A program made the translations under genes and the position numbers. From NCBI GenBank assembly GCA_963764955.1, contig CAVXVE010000059.1, positions 124,001 through 188,000 of the forward strand: a stretch of 64,000 nt of DNA. Direction: 5' to 3'. The notes beneath the pieces were generated by a model, which was not told the origin of the DNA, made no database searches, and saw nothing but the letters and a program-made list of their open reading frames with translations. The DNA is from Roseiarcus sp963764955. Its GTDB lineage: Bacteria; Pseudomonadota; Alphaproteobacteria; Rhizobiales; Beijerinckiaceae. Numbering within the stretch: the stretch's first letter is position 1; every line of letters begins with the position of its first letter. Positions 1 to 9,393 of this stretch are shown here, piece after piece.

Positions 1-1173
1 CCGCCTGCCAACCCGCCTGTCAGCCTGTCGGCAGTCGTCATCGCTTTCACGCCGGAACCGGGAGCGATCTCGTTGGTCGGCGATTCCGCAGACACCCCTC
101 CGCCATTGGTCTCGAAGATCTGCTGCAACAATTGGGCGATCTGCTTCGCGTCGCCGTAGCGCACTTTGTAGACCTTGACGCTCGCGCTCGACGTCGAAGG
201 CTCGTCGAGCCTCGAGATCCAGCGCGCGGCGACGCGGAGCAGTTCGGGCTTGGCGGCGACGACCAGAATGGAGTTCAGTCGCGAGACTGGTTGGAATTTC
301 ACCAGCCCATGGCTAAAGCCCGAACTCGCCCGAGTCCATGATCTTCTCGAGTTCGCCAACGATCGGCTCCGGCGTGCTGTTTTGCACTGGATACATGCCG
401 ACGGATTGCCCTCGGAGCCAGTCGACGTCGAAGCTGCGAACCGTCTCCATGGCCGATTGCCGCTCACTTCCGGTCCCCACCACGATCAGGAGCTTGCCGC
501 TTGGATCGGTTCGAATGGCGCCGGGACGGGTCGCGAAGCCTTCGAGCAGTTTCGTCAGCGTCGTTCCGGAGACATATTGCAGCGGGATCACCGTGAGGCC
601 AAATCCGGGCTCCGCGCTCTCCCCGCGCTCGTCGGCCATACCGACTCCGCCTTCATTGGCGGGAGCGATGCGATAACCGGATGCGTTTCGGATCATGACC
701 AGATTGTTGGCGCTCAATGCGTTCTCGAGCACATACAACATGTCTTTCTTCTCGATCGGCCGCCCGGAAGAGAGACTGATCGAACCCTGAGCTCGAGGGT
801 CGATCACATAGCCGACGCCGAGGATGTCGCCGAGGACCGATTTCACCACTTGCGATATCGGCGCGTTCTCAAAGTTTAACGTGTAGCCCCCCACCCCGGC
901 TTCGACCTGCGGCGACCCGGTCGGTTCCGGCGCGGCGGGCGGAGGCGCTGGCGACCCGAAAAACGAGAATGCCTTGGGCGCGCTGGCGCCACCCGTATCG
1001 ACGGTGCCCGTCGGCTGCGGATACCGCGGCCGCAGGTCGGCGGCGCGCATGATGTCGGCGGCATTCTGCGGCTCGTTTCTACTCTGCTCGAGATAGGTCG
1101 TATTGCAGGCGCCCACGAGAAGCACGCCTGCGATGGCTAGAGCGCCGAAGCAGATGAAATGAAAACCGCCCAT
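1..1173 (-). CDS. gspD: Type II secretion secretin GspD, 5' part, frameshifted and cut by window edge
   Basis: Outer-membrane secretin, the exit pore of the type II secretion system. The N terminus has a lipoprotein-type signal (hydrophobic run then VLLVGAC), followed by an N0/N1-type region (YTLNFENAPISQVVKSVLGD) and secretin N-repeats (LTVIPLQYVSGTTLTKLLEG). The frame stops at 313-315 (GEFGL then TAG), but a +1 frame continues the family sequence without a gap (LVKFQPVSRLNSILVVAAKP, then VYKVRYGDAKQIAQLLQQIF) to the left edge. Removing one T from the CTTTAG at 313-318 restores the frame. The secretin beta-barrel domain lies outside the window. ATG at 1173 is preferred; an upstream TTG at 1200 is possible. 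The gene is divergent from gspE. The identification is firm; whether the frameshift is real is unknown. Confidence 0.9.
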
Positions 1174-1200
1174 ATTGCGGGCAGCGGGACCTCCAGCCAA

Positions 1201-1717
1201 ACAGCGCCCCCCTTGCGACGCGCGAAAATTCGTTCATCGAGTTGCCCCTAAAAAGCTCAATCCGAGGAGAAAGTAAATACGGACGTCGTCACAAACTGGC
1301 GCGAGAGCCGCCCCCGATCTGTTAAACAGATCTATTGATCAGTGATTGATTGGCGGTTTATCGTTGCCGGTCAATGGGCTTGGCGACTATCATTCGACCC
1401 GCTCGAGTCCGTCCGTCGCGTCTTTTAACGATCTGCTTCAGCCATCTCTTAGCAAAGCACTTTTTAAGCCGTTTCCTAAACAAATATGGAGCTTAAGACG
1501 TCACAGTCATGCCACAATACAGCCGTTATCCTTGGGCGAAGAAGAGACTTGGGAAGGCGAACCGATGTTCGGCGATCGCCTTTGGAGGGGCGGCCCCCGT
1601 TCGCGATTCCGCAGGATTTGCGCGCATTTCGGAAGGGCGACCGCCATCTGAAGCGCATTCCGTTCGGCGCGTTTCTCGCCCGCTTAACCTGCGTTACGAA
1701 ATGACTCCAGAGCCGCG
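1201..1717. promoter_or_regulatory. Divergent gspD/gspE control region
   Basis: This 0.5 kb separates the leftward gspD from the rightward gspE operon, so promoters for both should lie here. Small open frames inside it have no recognisable product and I treat them as noncoding. The stretch around 1320-1500 is more AT-rich than the flanking genes and holds the 17-bp palindrome listed separately. No clear sigma-70 hexamer pair was assigned. Confidence 0.5.
1316..1332. promoter_or_regulatory. 17-bp perfect palindrome, candidate operator
   Basis: GATCTGTTAAACAGATC is a perfect inverted repeat with 8-bp arms around one central base. It sits in the shared control region between gspD and gspE, where a dimeric regulator could act on both directions. 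The sequence is direct observation; operator function is inference. It is followed at once by the AT-rich segment ATTGATCAGTGATTGAT. Confidence 0.4.
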
Positions 1718-3439
1718 ATGAACATTGTGAGAAACAACACGAAGGAAGCTGATTCTTCAACACAGCCGATCACGGGCTTTATAAAACATTTGAACGACAA
1801 CCTCTTTCAGGACGTCGACGCCAAGATTTCCGAGATGGACTGGAACGTTGGCCATTCCTCGATCCGATCGATTTGGGAATCTTGCGACCTTTCCGCCACC
1901 GAATTCGCCGACGAAGTCGCCGCGTATTACCGACGCCCGCGAATGACCCTGCCGGAACTGTTGGCTGCTCCTTCGCTTGTTGGGCGTTTTACCAGGCGCT
2001 TCTTGCGTGAAACCATGATCTTTCCTTACGACGTCGGCGGCGGACGTTTTGGTCTCGCGGTCGCGGATCCGACCGATGTCGCTGCGCAAAGAGGCGCTGA
2101 AATCGTGCTTGGCGGTGCGGTCGCCGTGTCGATCGCCTCGTTTGAGGATATCGGCGCGGCGCTGTTCGAGCGCCTGGGGTCAGACGAGGATGGACCGTCT
2201 GCGTCATCTCCCGTTTTGGCTGCCGGGGCGGTCGAGGAGAGCATTGACAGCTTGCGCGACCTCGCCAGCGGCGCGCCCGTCGTACGCGCTGTCAATGACC
2301 TTGTGGAAAAAGCAGTTGAGCTTCGCGCGAGCGACATACACATCGAACCCATGCGCAATGGACTGACTGTGCGGATGCGCGTGGACGGACTGCTGAGGGC
2401 TGTGCCTGCGCCTGCGCACGCGCTGCCCCAGGCCTTAATTTCCCGCGTCAAGATCCTGGCTGGTCTCAACATTGCGGAGAGGCGGCTGCCCCAAGACGGC
2501 GCGGCGCGGCTCGAGGCCGCGGGGCTCAATCTGGATGTCCGCGTCGCGATCATGCCGACCCAGCATGGCGAGACGGCTGTCATTCGTCTGTTGCCGAGAG
2601 ATCGAGGCCTTCTCGATATCGCCAAGCTGGGGTTGCGCGCCCACGACGAGCGCAAGGTCCGGCGACTAATTGAGCTCCCGCACGGAATGATCGTCATCAC
2701 CGGTCCAACGGGAAGCGGCAAGACGACGACGCTCGCGACGATGCTCTCCGCGCTCAATACCCCTTTCCGCAAGATACTGACCATCGAGGACCCGGTCGAA
2801 TACGAGATCGCCGGAATCAACCAGTCTCAGGTCAAACCGGCGATCGGACTCACCTTTGCTTCGGCATTGCGCGCGTTCGTTCGGCAGGACCCGGACGTAA
2901 TCATGGTCGGCGAGATCCGCGACGCCGAGACGGCGAACATTGCTATCCACGCGGCGTTGACCGGGCATCTCGTTTTGACGACGTTGCACACGGAAACCGC
3001 GATCGCGGCGGCGCCGCGCCTTCTCGATCTCGGCGTCGAAGGATTCTTGTTGAAATCGACGCTCCGGGCCGTCATCGGGCAGCGGCTGGTCCGCATCCTG
3101 TGCGATCGGTGCAAGGTGCGGAAAGAACTTTCGGCAACGGATTTCGACAGGGATCCGCGCTACGAGGCTTGTGGGCTGTCGGTCGGAGAGACGGTTTTTG
3201 AGCCGGGGGGGTGCGAACGATGCGCCGGAGCCGGGTATCGCGGCCGCGTAGGAGTGTTTGAGGCCTTGGAGGTCGAGGGCGAGGTCCGCAGTTGCGTCGG
3301 TCAGCAGATCGATGCCATCGCTCTAGATCAAGCCGCGCGGCGCGCAGGGCTGACCACGATGATGGACGATGCGATCGCCAAGTGCCGCGAAGGGGTGACT
3401 ACGGTCGCCGAGGCCCTTCGAGTGACGATGGCGCGGTGA
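1718..3439 (+). CDS. gspE: Type II secretion ATPase GspE
   Basis: Cytoplasmic hexameric ATPase that powers pseudopilus assembly. The 573-residue length is normal. An N-terminal GspE_N-like region is followed by the ATPase core: Walker A GPTGSGKTTT near residue 330, the Asp/His-box region with TIEDPVEYEI, the Walker B-like VIMVGEIRD, and a His box (LTTLHTETA). A zinc-binding tetracysteine is present as CDRC near residue 460 and CERC near residue 500. It is the first gene of the rightward operon and gspF starts 4 bases after its stop. The ATG at 1718 gives a full-length N terminus. No anomaly seen. Confidence 0.96.
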   Translation: MNIVRNNTKEADSSTQPITGFIKHLNDNLFQDVDAKISEMDWNVGHSSIRSIWESCDLSATEFADEVAAYYRRPRMTLPELLAAPSLVGRFTRRFLRETMIFPYDVGGGRFGLAVADPTDVAAQRGAEIVLGGAVAVSIASFEDIGAALFERLGSDEDGPSASSPVLAAGAVEESIDSLRDLASGAPVVRAVNDLVEKAVELRASDIHIEPMRNGLTVRMRVDGLLRAVPAPAHALPQALISRVKILAGLNIAERRLPQDGAARLEAAGLNLDVRVAIMPTQHGETAVIRLLPRDRGLLDIAKLGLRAHDERKVRRLIELPHGMIVITGPTGSGKTTTLATMLSALNTPFRKILTIEDPVEYEIAGINQSQVKPAIGLTFASALRAFVRQDPDVIMVGEIRDAETANIAIHAALTGHLVLTTLHTETAIAAAPRLLDLGVEGFLLKSTLRAVIGQRLVRILCDRCKVRKELSATDFDRDPRYEACGLSVGETVFEPGGCERCAGAGYRGRVGVFEALEVEGEVRSCVGQQIDAIALDQAARRAGLTTMMDDAIAKCREGVTTVAEALRVTMAR

Positions 3440-3443
3440 GCCA

Positions 3444-4664
3444 ATGCCGACTTTTCAATATCGCGCCCTGACCCAGGTTGGCGAAATTGTCACTGGCTCG
3501 CTCGACGCCACCAGCTTGGCTGAGGTCAATCGGCGCGTCGAATATTTGGGACTGATCCCGATCGAAGCAGCGACCGGGCGGAATGAGGCTCAGTTCGGAC
3601 GCAGCGCTTTAAGGTCCCTCCGGCTGACAGGGCCGCGGGCGGAGGACGTCACCATTTTTACGGGCGACCTGGCTTTGCTCTTGCACACAGGCGTCCGTAT
3701 AAACGACGCCCTTGAGCTGCTTGCCAGCGACGCTGAGATGAGTCGAATGCGTCCAACCGCGGCGGCGCTCGCAAGCTCCATTCTTTCCGGGGACAGCTTA
3801 GGCGAGGCGATCTCCAAACATCCCAAGACTTTCCCGCCGATTTACGTGGCGCTCATTCGGATCGGCGAAACCTCGGGCGCGTTGGTGACGGTCCTTGAAG
3901 CGCTGGCGGCGGAGCGTCAACGGGCGGAAGCGCTGGGGCGGCGGATAAGCGACGCGCTGCGCTATCCCGCGTTCCTTCTGTTCGCAGCGGGCGCGGTCCT
4001 GCTGTTCTTCCTCAATTTCGTCCTACCCCAATTCGCAAACATATTTCGCGACTTCAACGCCAAGCTCGATCCAGTGCTGGCGACCTTTCTCCGATTGTCG
4101 GATTTTATGCGCTCGAACGGCCAGACGATTGCGGCGGTCTCGCTTGTCAGTCTTTTGGCCGGCTGGTTCATTCTGCGGCGGCCGTCCACGCGCAGACCGC
4201 TCGTTCGCGCGCTTGCGCGCCTGCCGATCGTGCGTCCGATTATGGACTACCACCGTACGGGACTCTTCTGCCGGAACCTAAGCCTTCTGCTGTCGAGCGG
4301 CGTCATGCTGACCTCGGCGTTGCGCATTCTGGTCGACACGATGGAATCGACCGGGACCCTTGCGCAGTGGTCGCATATCGTCGACAAAGTGCGTCACGGC
4401 GGAAAGCTCTCGGACGCGCTTTTGGAAAACCGGGCGCTGCCGCCGATGGCGATCAGAACGCTCCGCCTGGGAGAAGACTCCGGTCAGCTGGGGATGCTTG
4501 CCGGACGCATTGCCGATTTCTACGAGGCGAAACTCCAGCGAAGCCTCGATCGCGCCATTGGAGTCGTCGGCCCGCTCGCCATTATGGTCATCAGCCTGAT
4601 CGTCGGAGGGCTGATCGTATCGGTGATGACGGCCCTGCTCTCTGTTTATCAGGTCGTCGATTAG
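3444..4664 (+). CDS. gspF: Type II secretion inner-membrane platform protein GspF
   Basis: Polytopic inner-membrane platform protein that couples GspE to the pseudopilus. At 406 residues it has the usual length, with two T2SSF domains in tandem. The second domain repeats the GE(T/D)SG signature of the first (IGETSGAL near residue 138, LGEDSGQL near 345). Membrane segments are visible near residues 173-195, 228-246 and 372-400. The start MPTFQYRALTQVGE is the standard family N terminus. It lies 4 bases after gspE and 12 bases before gspG. Confidence 0.96.
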   Translation: MPTFQYRALTQVGEIVTGSLDATSLAEVNRRVEYLGLIPIEAATGRNEAQFGRSALRSLRLTGPRAEDVTIFTGDLALLLHTGVRINDALELLASDAEMSRMRPTAAALASSILSGDSLGEAISKHPKTFPPIYVALIRIGETSGALVTVLEALAAERQRAEALGRRISDALRYPAFLLFAAGAVLLFFLNFVLPQFANIFRDFNAKLDPVLATFLRLSDFMRSNGQTIAAVSLVSLLAGWFILRRPSTRRPLVRALARLPIVRPIMDYHRTGLFCRNLSLLLSSGVMLTSALRILVDTMESTGTLAQWSHIVDKVRHGGKLSDALLENRALPPMAIRTLRLGEDSGQLGMLAGRIADFYEAKLQRSLDRAIGVVGPLAIMVISLIVGGLIVSVMTALLSVYQVVD

Positions 4665-4676
4665 GAGATCTAGAAG

Positions 4677-5144
4677 ATGACGAAGATTGCTCACTGGCGA
4701 GAGCGCCTCGCACGCTCGGTCCACCGAGCGAGAAACCATCGGGCGGAAGCCGGGTTCACGCTCGTAGAAATGCTGGTGGTCATCGCCATTATCGGCTTGG
4801 TCGTGGGGTTGGTAGGGCCCCGCGTGCTGAACTATCTCAGCGAGTCGAAGGTGAAGGCGGCGAAGATCCAGATTGAAAGCTTCTCGGCCGCGCTCGACCT
4901 CTATTATTTGGACAATGGCGCCTATCCAGCCGCCAATGAAGGCCTAACCGCGCTGGTCGATCGTCCTGGTTCGGCGCCGGCTTGGAACGGACCCTATCTC
5001 AAAACTGGTTCGGTGCCCTCGGACCCCTGGGGTCATCCCTATGTCTACAAGGTTCCTGGCGACCATGCGCCGTACGAGATCAACTCCTATGGATCGGGCG
5101 GAGTCGGCAACTCGCAAAGCCTGATCAGAAGCGCATCGCGATAA
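4677..5144 (+). CDS. gspG: Major pseudopilin GspG
   Basis: Major subunit of the T2SS pseudopilus. It has an unusually long 26-residue leader ending in a type IV prepilin site, EAG then FTLVEMLVVIAIIGL, with the conserved Glu at mature position 5. The mature body shows the GspG pattern YYLDNGAYPAANEGLTALV and a C-terminal segment with DPWGHPYVYKVPG and YEINSYGSGG, where the calcium-loop region lies. Processing would need a GspO/PilD peptidase, which is not in the window. Its TAA overlaps the gspH start by one base. Confidence 0.96.
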   Translation: MTKIAHWRERLARSVHRARNHRAEAGFTLVEMLVVIAIIGLVVGLVGPRVLNYLSESKVKAAKIQIESFSAALDLYYLDNGAYPAANEGLTALVDRPGSAPAWNGPYLKTGSVPSDPWGHPYVYKVPGDHAPYEINSYGSGGVGNSQSLIRSASR

Positions 5145-5605
5145 TGGCCCGGAAAAACGCTGAGGCCGGATTTACGCTGCTCGAAGTCGTCTGCGTGCTG
5201 GCCATCATCGGACTTCTCGTGGCGCTCGTTCTGCCCGCGATTCCGCGTGGCACATCGCAAGCGCGTCTCGCCGGGTACGCCGTCGAGGTCGCCGCTCTGT
5301 TAAAGAGCGACCGTAACGCCGCCATACGCAGCCATGCGCAGGTGGCGACGTCGCTCGACGCCGGGCGACGAATTGTGGTTTCGGGCGCAACTGCCTCCGT
5401 CGTCGAGATTCCTGCCGACGTGACTTTCGAGGCGCTGCTTGCGCAGCGCTGTGGCGACAGACGTGTCGGCGCGACGATCGATTTCTTTCCGAGCGGCGAG
5501 TCGTGCGGAGGCGTTATCGCTATTGCGCGGCAAGGCGTCGGATATCAGATACGCGTCAACTGGCTAACCGGAGGCGTCGAAGTTGTGCCGACAGGCAAAT
5601 CCTAA
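5144..5605 (+). CDS. gspH: Minor pseudopilin GspH
   Basis: Minor pseudopilin of the T2SS tip complex, 153 residues from the ATG at 5144, which overlaps the gspG stop (TAATG). This start gives a short leader MARKNAEAG followed by FTLLEVVCVLAIIGLLVALV, with Glu5 in place. A longer frame is open upstream to 4982 but runs through gspG and is rejected. The C-terminal half is variable, as usual for GspH, with the FFPSGES(C)GG pattern typical of the family. It overlaps gspI by about 23 bases. Confidence 0.92.
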   Translation: MARKNAEAGFTLLEVVCVLAIIGLLVALVLPAIPRGTSQARLAGYAVEVAALLKSDRNAAIRSHAQVATSLDAGRRIVVSGATASVVEIPADVTFEALLAQRCGDRRVGATIDFFPSGESCGGVIAIARQGVGYQIRVNWLTGGVEVVPTGKS

Positions 5606-5987
5606 AAGGCGCGGAATCGCCGGCTTTACCCTGATCGAGGCGCTAGCCGCGCTTGCGGTGATGGGAGCCGGCTTGGCGGCGATCGGGCCGTTGGCGAGCT
5701 CTAGCCTGCATGCTGGCCTCTACGCCGAACGGCATCTCGCGGAGATCGAAACTGCTCGCAAAATCATTGCGGGCATGCCGTCCCGCGAGGCGCTTCCTGT
5801 CGGGCGCCTTACAGGCGCTCTCGACGCGCACGACTGGAGGATCGATTCAACCCTCATCGGCCCGCCCGCGGCGGTTGGCGACGCACTCTGGACTCCGCAA
5901 CGCATTGAGGTGTCGGTGCGGTCGCCGTCCGGCGCAATGCTGAAAATCGACACTATTCGTCTGCGGAGGCAAGCGACAAAAAAATGA
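5583..5987 (+). CDS. gspI: Minor pseudopilin GspI
   Basis: Minor pseudopilin, 134 residues. The leader MCRQANPKRRGIAG is followed by FTLIEALAALAVMGAGL, with Glu5 present. The start is a TTG inside the gspH 3' end. No ATG gives a full leader, so translational coupling with gspH is likely. The body has the small GspI fold region (AERHLAEIETARKIIAGMPS). It ends by overlapping the gspJ start. Identification rests on the prepilin signal, size and position in the order G-H-I-J-K. Confidence 0.9.
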   Translation: MCRQANPKRRGIAGFTLIEALAALAVMGAGLAAIGPLASSSLHAGLYAERHLAEIETARKIIAGMPSREALPVGRLTGALDAHDWRIDSTLIGPPAAVGDALWTPQRIEVSVRSPSGAMLKIDTIRLRRQATKK

Positions 5988-6688
5988 AGCAGGCGAATAC
6001 AGACGAACTGGTCGCCGGCTTCTCGCTTATCGAGGCGATGGCGACGCTCGCGTTGACCGCAACCATCATCCTGGCGCTGTCATCGGTGGCAGGGCAATGG
6101 CTGCCCAACTGGCGCCGAGGCTTCGTCGACCTGCAGCGCGCGGACCTGCTCGGGGCCGGCCTTGAGCGGCTCGTCGACGACCTATCCGCAGCCGAGTACG
6201 TGACGCCCTCGGCGGGCGCCCGCGGGCCATTATTCGAAGGCGACGCTTCTTCGGTGATGTTCGTTCGATCGGCTATCGGTCCGGACGCATATCCTCACCT
6301 GGAAATCGTGCGTCTGGCGCAGATCAAGGAAGATCGCGGACTCGCGATGGTGCGGACGCGAGCGCGCTTCGCGCCGACAGCGCCGAAACCGCCGGGCGCG
6401 CCGGCGCAGACTATCGCCTTTGGCGATCCTGTCACCCTCATTCGCGCGCCCTTCCACATTTCCTTCGCCTATGCAGGACCAGACCGCGTTTGGCTTCCGA
6501 GTTGGAAAGGTCGCGAGCAGCTACCCGAGGCGGTGCGGATATCGGTGCGCGACACGGTCGCCAATCGGGTGCTCGCGGCGTCGACCGTGGCGCGCATCAG
6601 GGTCACATCCCCCGGCGCGCCCAAGCTTCAGGCGCAAGCGAATGCGGGCGGCGCTCTTCCTACGGCAGGACAGCCGGCGCAGCAATGA
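5984..6688 (+). CDS. gspJ: Minor pseudopilin GspJ
   Basis: Minor pseudopilin that with GspI and GspK forms the pseudopilus tip. The leader MKQANTDELVAG is followed by FSLIEAMATLALTATIILAL, with Glu5 present. At 234 residues it is in the usual GspJ range. The C terminus is rich in Ala, Gln and Pro. The ATG at 5984 overlaps the gspI stop (ATGA) and its own TGA overlaps the gspK start in the same way, so the I-J-K trio is probably translationally coupled. Confidence 0.9.
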   Translation: MKQANTDELVAGFSLIEAMATLALTATIILALSSVAGQWLPNWRRGFVDLQRADLLGAGLERLVDDLSAAEYVTPSAGARGPLFEGDASSVMFVRSAIGPDAYPHLEIVRLAQIKEDRGLAMVRTRARFAPTAPKPPGAPAQTIAFGDPVTLIRAPFHISFAYAGPDRVWLPSWKGREQLPEAVRISVRDTVANRVLAASTVARIRVTSPGAPKLQAQANAGGALPTAGQPAQQ

Positions 6689-7752
6689 AAACCCCTGCGA
6701 TGACATCCTTACCTGGATCCGCTACGCGCGCGGAGAATGGCTTCGTCCTCATTGCAGTGCTCTGGATCCTTGCTGCTCTTGCGACGCTTGCGTCGATCTA
6801 TTCTTCCTACACTGTCAACACCGCCTCCGCATCGCGGGTGGCCGACGACCGCGTGCAGGCGGAGGCGTCGATTCGAGCCGGTGTCGAAATGGCGGTCTTC
6901 CGTCAACTCGCGGCGCCCGAGAAGGCCAGACCGGCCCGGGGCGGGTTCGACATGCGCGTGGGGCGCACTAGCGTCTCTGTTCGCTTTCGCTCCGAGGGGG
7001 CAAGGATCGACCTCAACGCGGCGCCCGCGGACTTGCTGGCTGGGCTATTCACCGCAGTCGGCGTCGATTCGTCGCAGGCGGAAACGTTCGCGGAGCGCAT
7101 AGTCGGCTGGCGCACGAAGTCCACCGCCGGCGCCGACGCCAAGGGGACCGCGACCGCGCAGACGCTCGCTGACGACAAGGATGACAAGGCCGCCAAGGAG
7201 GACAAACTTTATAGCGAACAGCACATGCCTTACCCGCCGCGCCACGCCCCATTCGACAATGCCTTGGAACTCAGTCTTCTGCCGGGAATCTCGCTTGCGG
7301 TGGTCGAGCGCGTTTTACCGTTGGTGACCGTGTTCAGCGGCCGTGCGGACGTCGACGTGTCCAGCGCGGTCCCGACGGTCCTATCCGCTCTCCCAAAAAT
7401 GACGCCTCAAATCCTTGGCGCGCTGCTGAACGCGCGGGTCAGCGATCCTGGCGATGGGCGCGCGCTGTTGGAGCTGCTCGGTCCAGCGAAGTCGCACGCC
7501 ACGGTCGAGACATCAAAAGCATTCCGGGCCTCAATCGCGGTCGATTTCGACAACGGCAGGCGTGTTCATGCGGAGGTCGTGTTTCGCCTCAAGGACGAAG
7601 GCGACGCCGCCCCAGGCGGCAAGAATCAAGGCGACAAGGATCAAGGCAAGGAGCAGGGCGGAAAGGATCAAAACGCCAAAGACCAAGACACCGAACCTTA
7701 TGAATTGCTTTATTGGCGGGACGATTTCGATGGCCCCATGCAATCCGCGTAA
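6685..7752 (+). CDS. gspK: Minor pseudopilin GspK
   Basis: Large minor pseudopilin capping the tip, 355 residues from the ATG at 6685. The leader ends AENG before FVLIAVLWILAALATLASI. As expected for GspK, the Glu5 of other pseudopilins is absent (Ala). The helix-hairpin-helix-like insert is recognisable by RIDLNAAPADLLAGLF and LELSLLPGISLAVVERVLP. Two highly charged stretches are odd: a Lys/Asp segment near residues 160-175 and a Gln/Lys/Gly/Asp-rich tail (GGKNQGDKDQGKEQGGKDQ) before the C terminus. The upstream extension of the frame to 6490 lies inside gspJ and is rejected. Confidence 0.92.
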   Translation: MKTPAMTSLPGSATRAENGFVLIAVLWILAALATLASIYSSYTVNTASASRVADDRVQAEASIRAGVEMAVFRQLAAPEKARPARGGFDMRVGRTSVSVRFRSEGARIDLNAAPADLLAGLFTAVGVDSSQAETFAERIVGWRTKSTAGADAKGTATAQTLADDKDDKAAKEDKLYSEQHMPYPPRHAPFDNALELSLLPGISLAVVERVLPLVTVFSGRADVDVSSAVPTVLSALPKMTPQILGALLNARVSDPGDGRALLELLGPAKSHATVETSKAFRASIAVDFDNGRRVHAEVVFRLKDEGDAAPGGKNQGDKDQGKEQGGKDQNAKDQDTEPYELLYWRDDFDGPMQSA

Positions 7753-7761
7753 GGACCTCCC

Positions 7762-8833
7762 GTGACTGTCTGGGCTTCCCTCCGCCCCCGATTGTCGACC
7801 TGGATCGACGACGTCGCAGCGGGCTTGACGCTTCTCGGCACGATGCTCCGACGCAGCCACAGAGTTCGAACTCGTTGAACAAGCGGACGGCTCGTTTCTT
7901 GTCGCGGACATGAGCAAGCAATCGGCGGAACGCGCTGACGGGCCGTCGTTGCGTATCGACGAAAGCGGAATTGCCGGTCCGATCTCTCCCCAAACGCGGT
8001 CGCTGCTCGCGCGAAGCACGATCGACGTGATGCTTGCGCCGTCACGCTTCATCTTCCGGTCGCTCGAGCTGCCTCAGGGCGCGCGTCAGTTCCTCGACGG
8101 CGTTGTCCGCTCTCAAATCGATCGCCTGACGCCATGGTCCCCCAACGAAGCCGCCTTCGGATGGAGCGAGCCGACCGATGTGGGCAACGGACAGATCGCC
8201 ATTACCGTCGCCGCTACCGCGCGATCGCTGGTTGCTCCAATCGCGCGGGCGGCAATGGCCGCTCGGGCCGATCAAGTGCGGATGTCGACGCGGGCCGGCG
8301 AAGGGGAGACGCCCGTGATTTCGGTCTTCGCCCAGGATATTGGGGGCGGAAACGGGGGACGGGGCTTGCTGAGAGGCCTTGTCGCTGGCCTGGCTCTGTC
8401 GGGTCTTGCGTTCGTGATCAGCCTTGGCGCTTGGCTCATCGTCGGCGGCGGCGATGGCGCCCGGATCGCCAATCTTCAGAACCGGATCGCCGAGCGCCGC
8501 TCGGAACTGATGAATCGCCGCGGCCCGGCGGCGGAAGAGGCGCTTAAAGCCTTGCAGGCCCGGAAATGGACGACTCCTTCCGCGGTCATGGTTCTTGAAG
8601 CGCTGTCGAAGACACTGCCCGACGACGCGCACCTGAGCGAATTGCGCATCGAGAGCGGCAAGGTGCAGGTCGCAGGATCAGCCGCCGACGCGCCTGCGCT
8701 CATTCGATTAATCGAGCAGTCGCGGCATTTCACCCAGGCTACGTTCTTCGCGCCTACGGTGAGGGCTCCAGGCGGCGGTGAGAGTTTTCACATCGAGGCG
8801 CATATCGAGCCCTCATTCGCCGTGACGAATTAA
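7762..8833 (+). CDS. gspL: T2SS inner-membrane protein GspL, probable frameshift near its 5' end
   Basis: Inner-membrane protein linking GspE to the rest of the machine. The uninterrupted part begins at ATG 7910 (307 residues). It has a cytoplasmic PilM/GspL-like stretch, one membrane segment (LVAGLALSGLAFVISLGAW, near residue 155 of that part) and a PilN-like periplasmic domain. Translation upstream suggests a longer N terminus from GTG 7762: MTVWASLRPRLSTWIDDVAA continues to RRSHRV, then shifts by one base near 7861-7873 into ELVEQADGSFLVADMSKQ. I infer a +1 insertion and the longer start, because GspL proteins usually carry this region. If the insertion is real, only the 7910 form would be made. 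Confidence 0.85.
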
Positions 8834-9393
8834 TGCGGACCTTCAGTCATAGTTTGGTGATCGGCCGACGCCAAGCTTTGGCGGTCGGCTCCTATCTCGG
8901 CGTCGTGATCGCCCTTTTGGCTATCTCGCTTGTGCTTATCGCGGACCTCCGCGACAAAGCAGCAGAGATCGACGCCGCCCAGGCGCGGCTTGATCAGTTG
9001 TCCGAACGGTCGCGGACCAGCTTGTCGGCGTCGATCGCCTCAAATGCGGGAGTGAGCGGCTCGCCGTTCCTCGACGGGAAAACGATAACGATTGCGGGTG
9101 CGGCGCTACAACAACGCATCGAGACGGCGGTTGCAAAAGCGGCCGGCGCGCTGATGTCTTCGCAAGTGGAACTCGACGGCCCTGACGCCAAGAACGGTTT
9201 CGTGGGCCTGACAGCCAGCATGGAGGTCAGTCAGCCCGCGGTGCAGACGATCCTTTACGACATCGAGGCCGGAATGCCATACCTATTCGTGGACAAGCTT
9301 TCGATCCAATCGCCTGAGGTTTTTGGCGAGCCCGAAACTGGGCGCATGCGAATGACGGTCGGGGTGGTTGGGCAATGGCGGTCATCAGACTGA
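8833..9393 (+). CDS. gspM: T2SS inner-membrane protein GspM
   Basis: Small bitopic inner-membrane partner of GspL, 186 residues. One N-terminal membrane segment (AVGSYLGVVIALLAISLVLI) is followed by a coiled-coil-prone stretch (DLRDKAAEIDAAQARLDQLS) and a periplasmic ferredoxin-like domain. The ATG at 8833 overlaps the gspL stop (TAATG). It fits the alphaproteobacterial GspM subtype found between gspL and gspN. Family assignment rests on topology, size and position more than on a single motif. Confidence 0.85.
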   Translation: MRTFSHSLVIGRRQALAVGSYLGVVIALLAISLVLIADLRDKAAEIDAAQARLDQLSERSRTSLSASIASNAGVSGSPFLDGKTITIAGAALQQRIETAVAKAAGALMSSQVELDGPDAKNGFVGLTASMEVSQPAVQTILYDIEAGMPYLFVDKLSIQSPEVFGEPETGRMRMTVGVVGQWRSSD

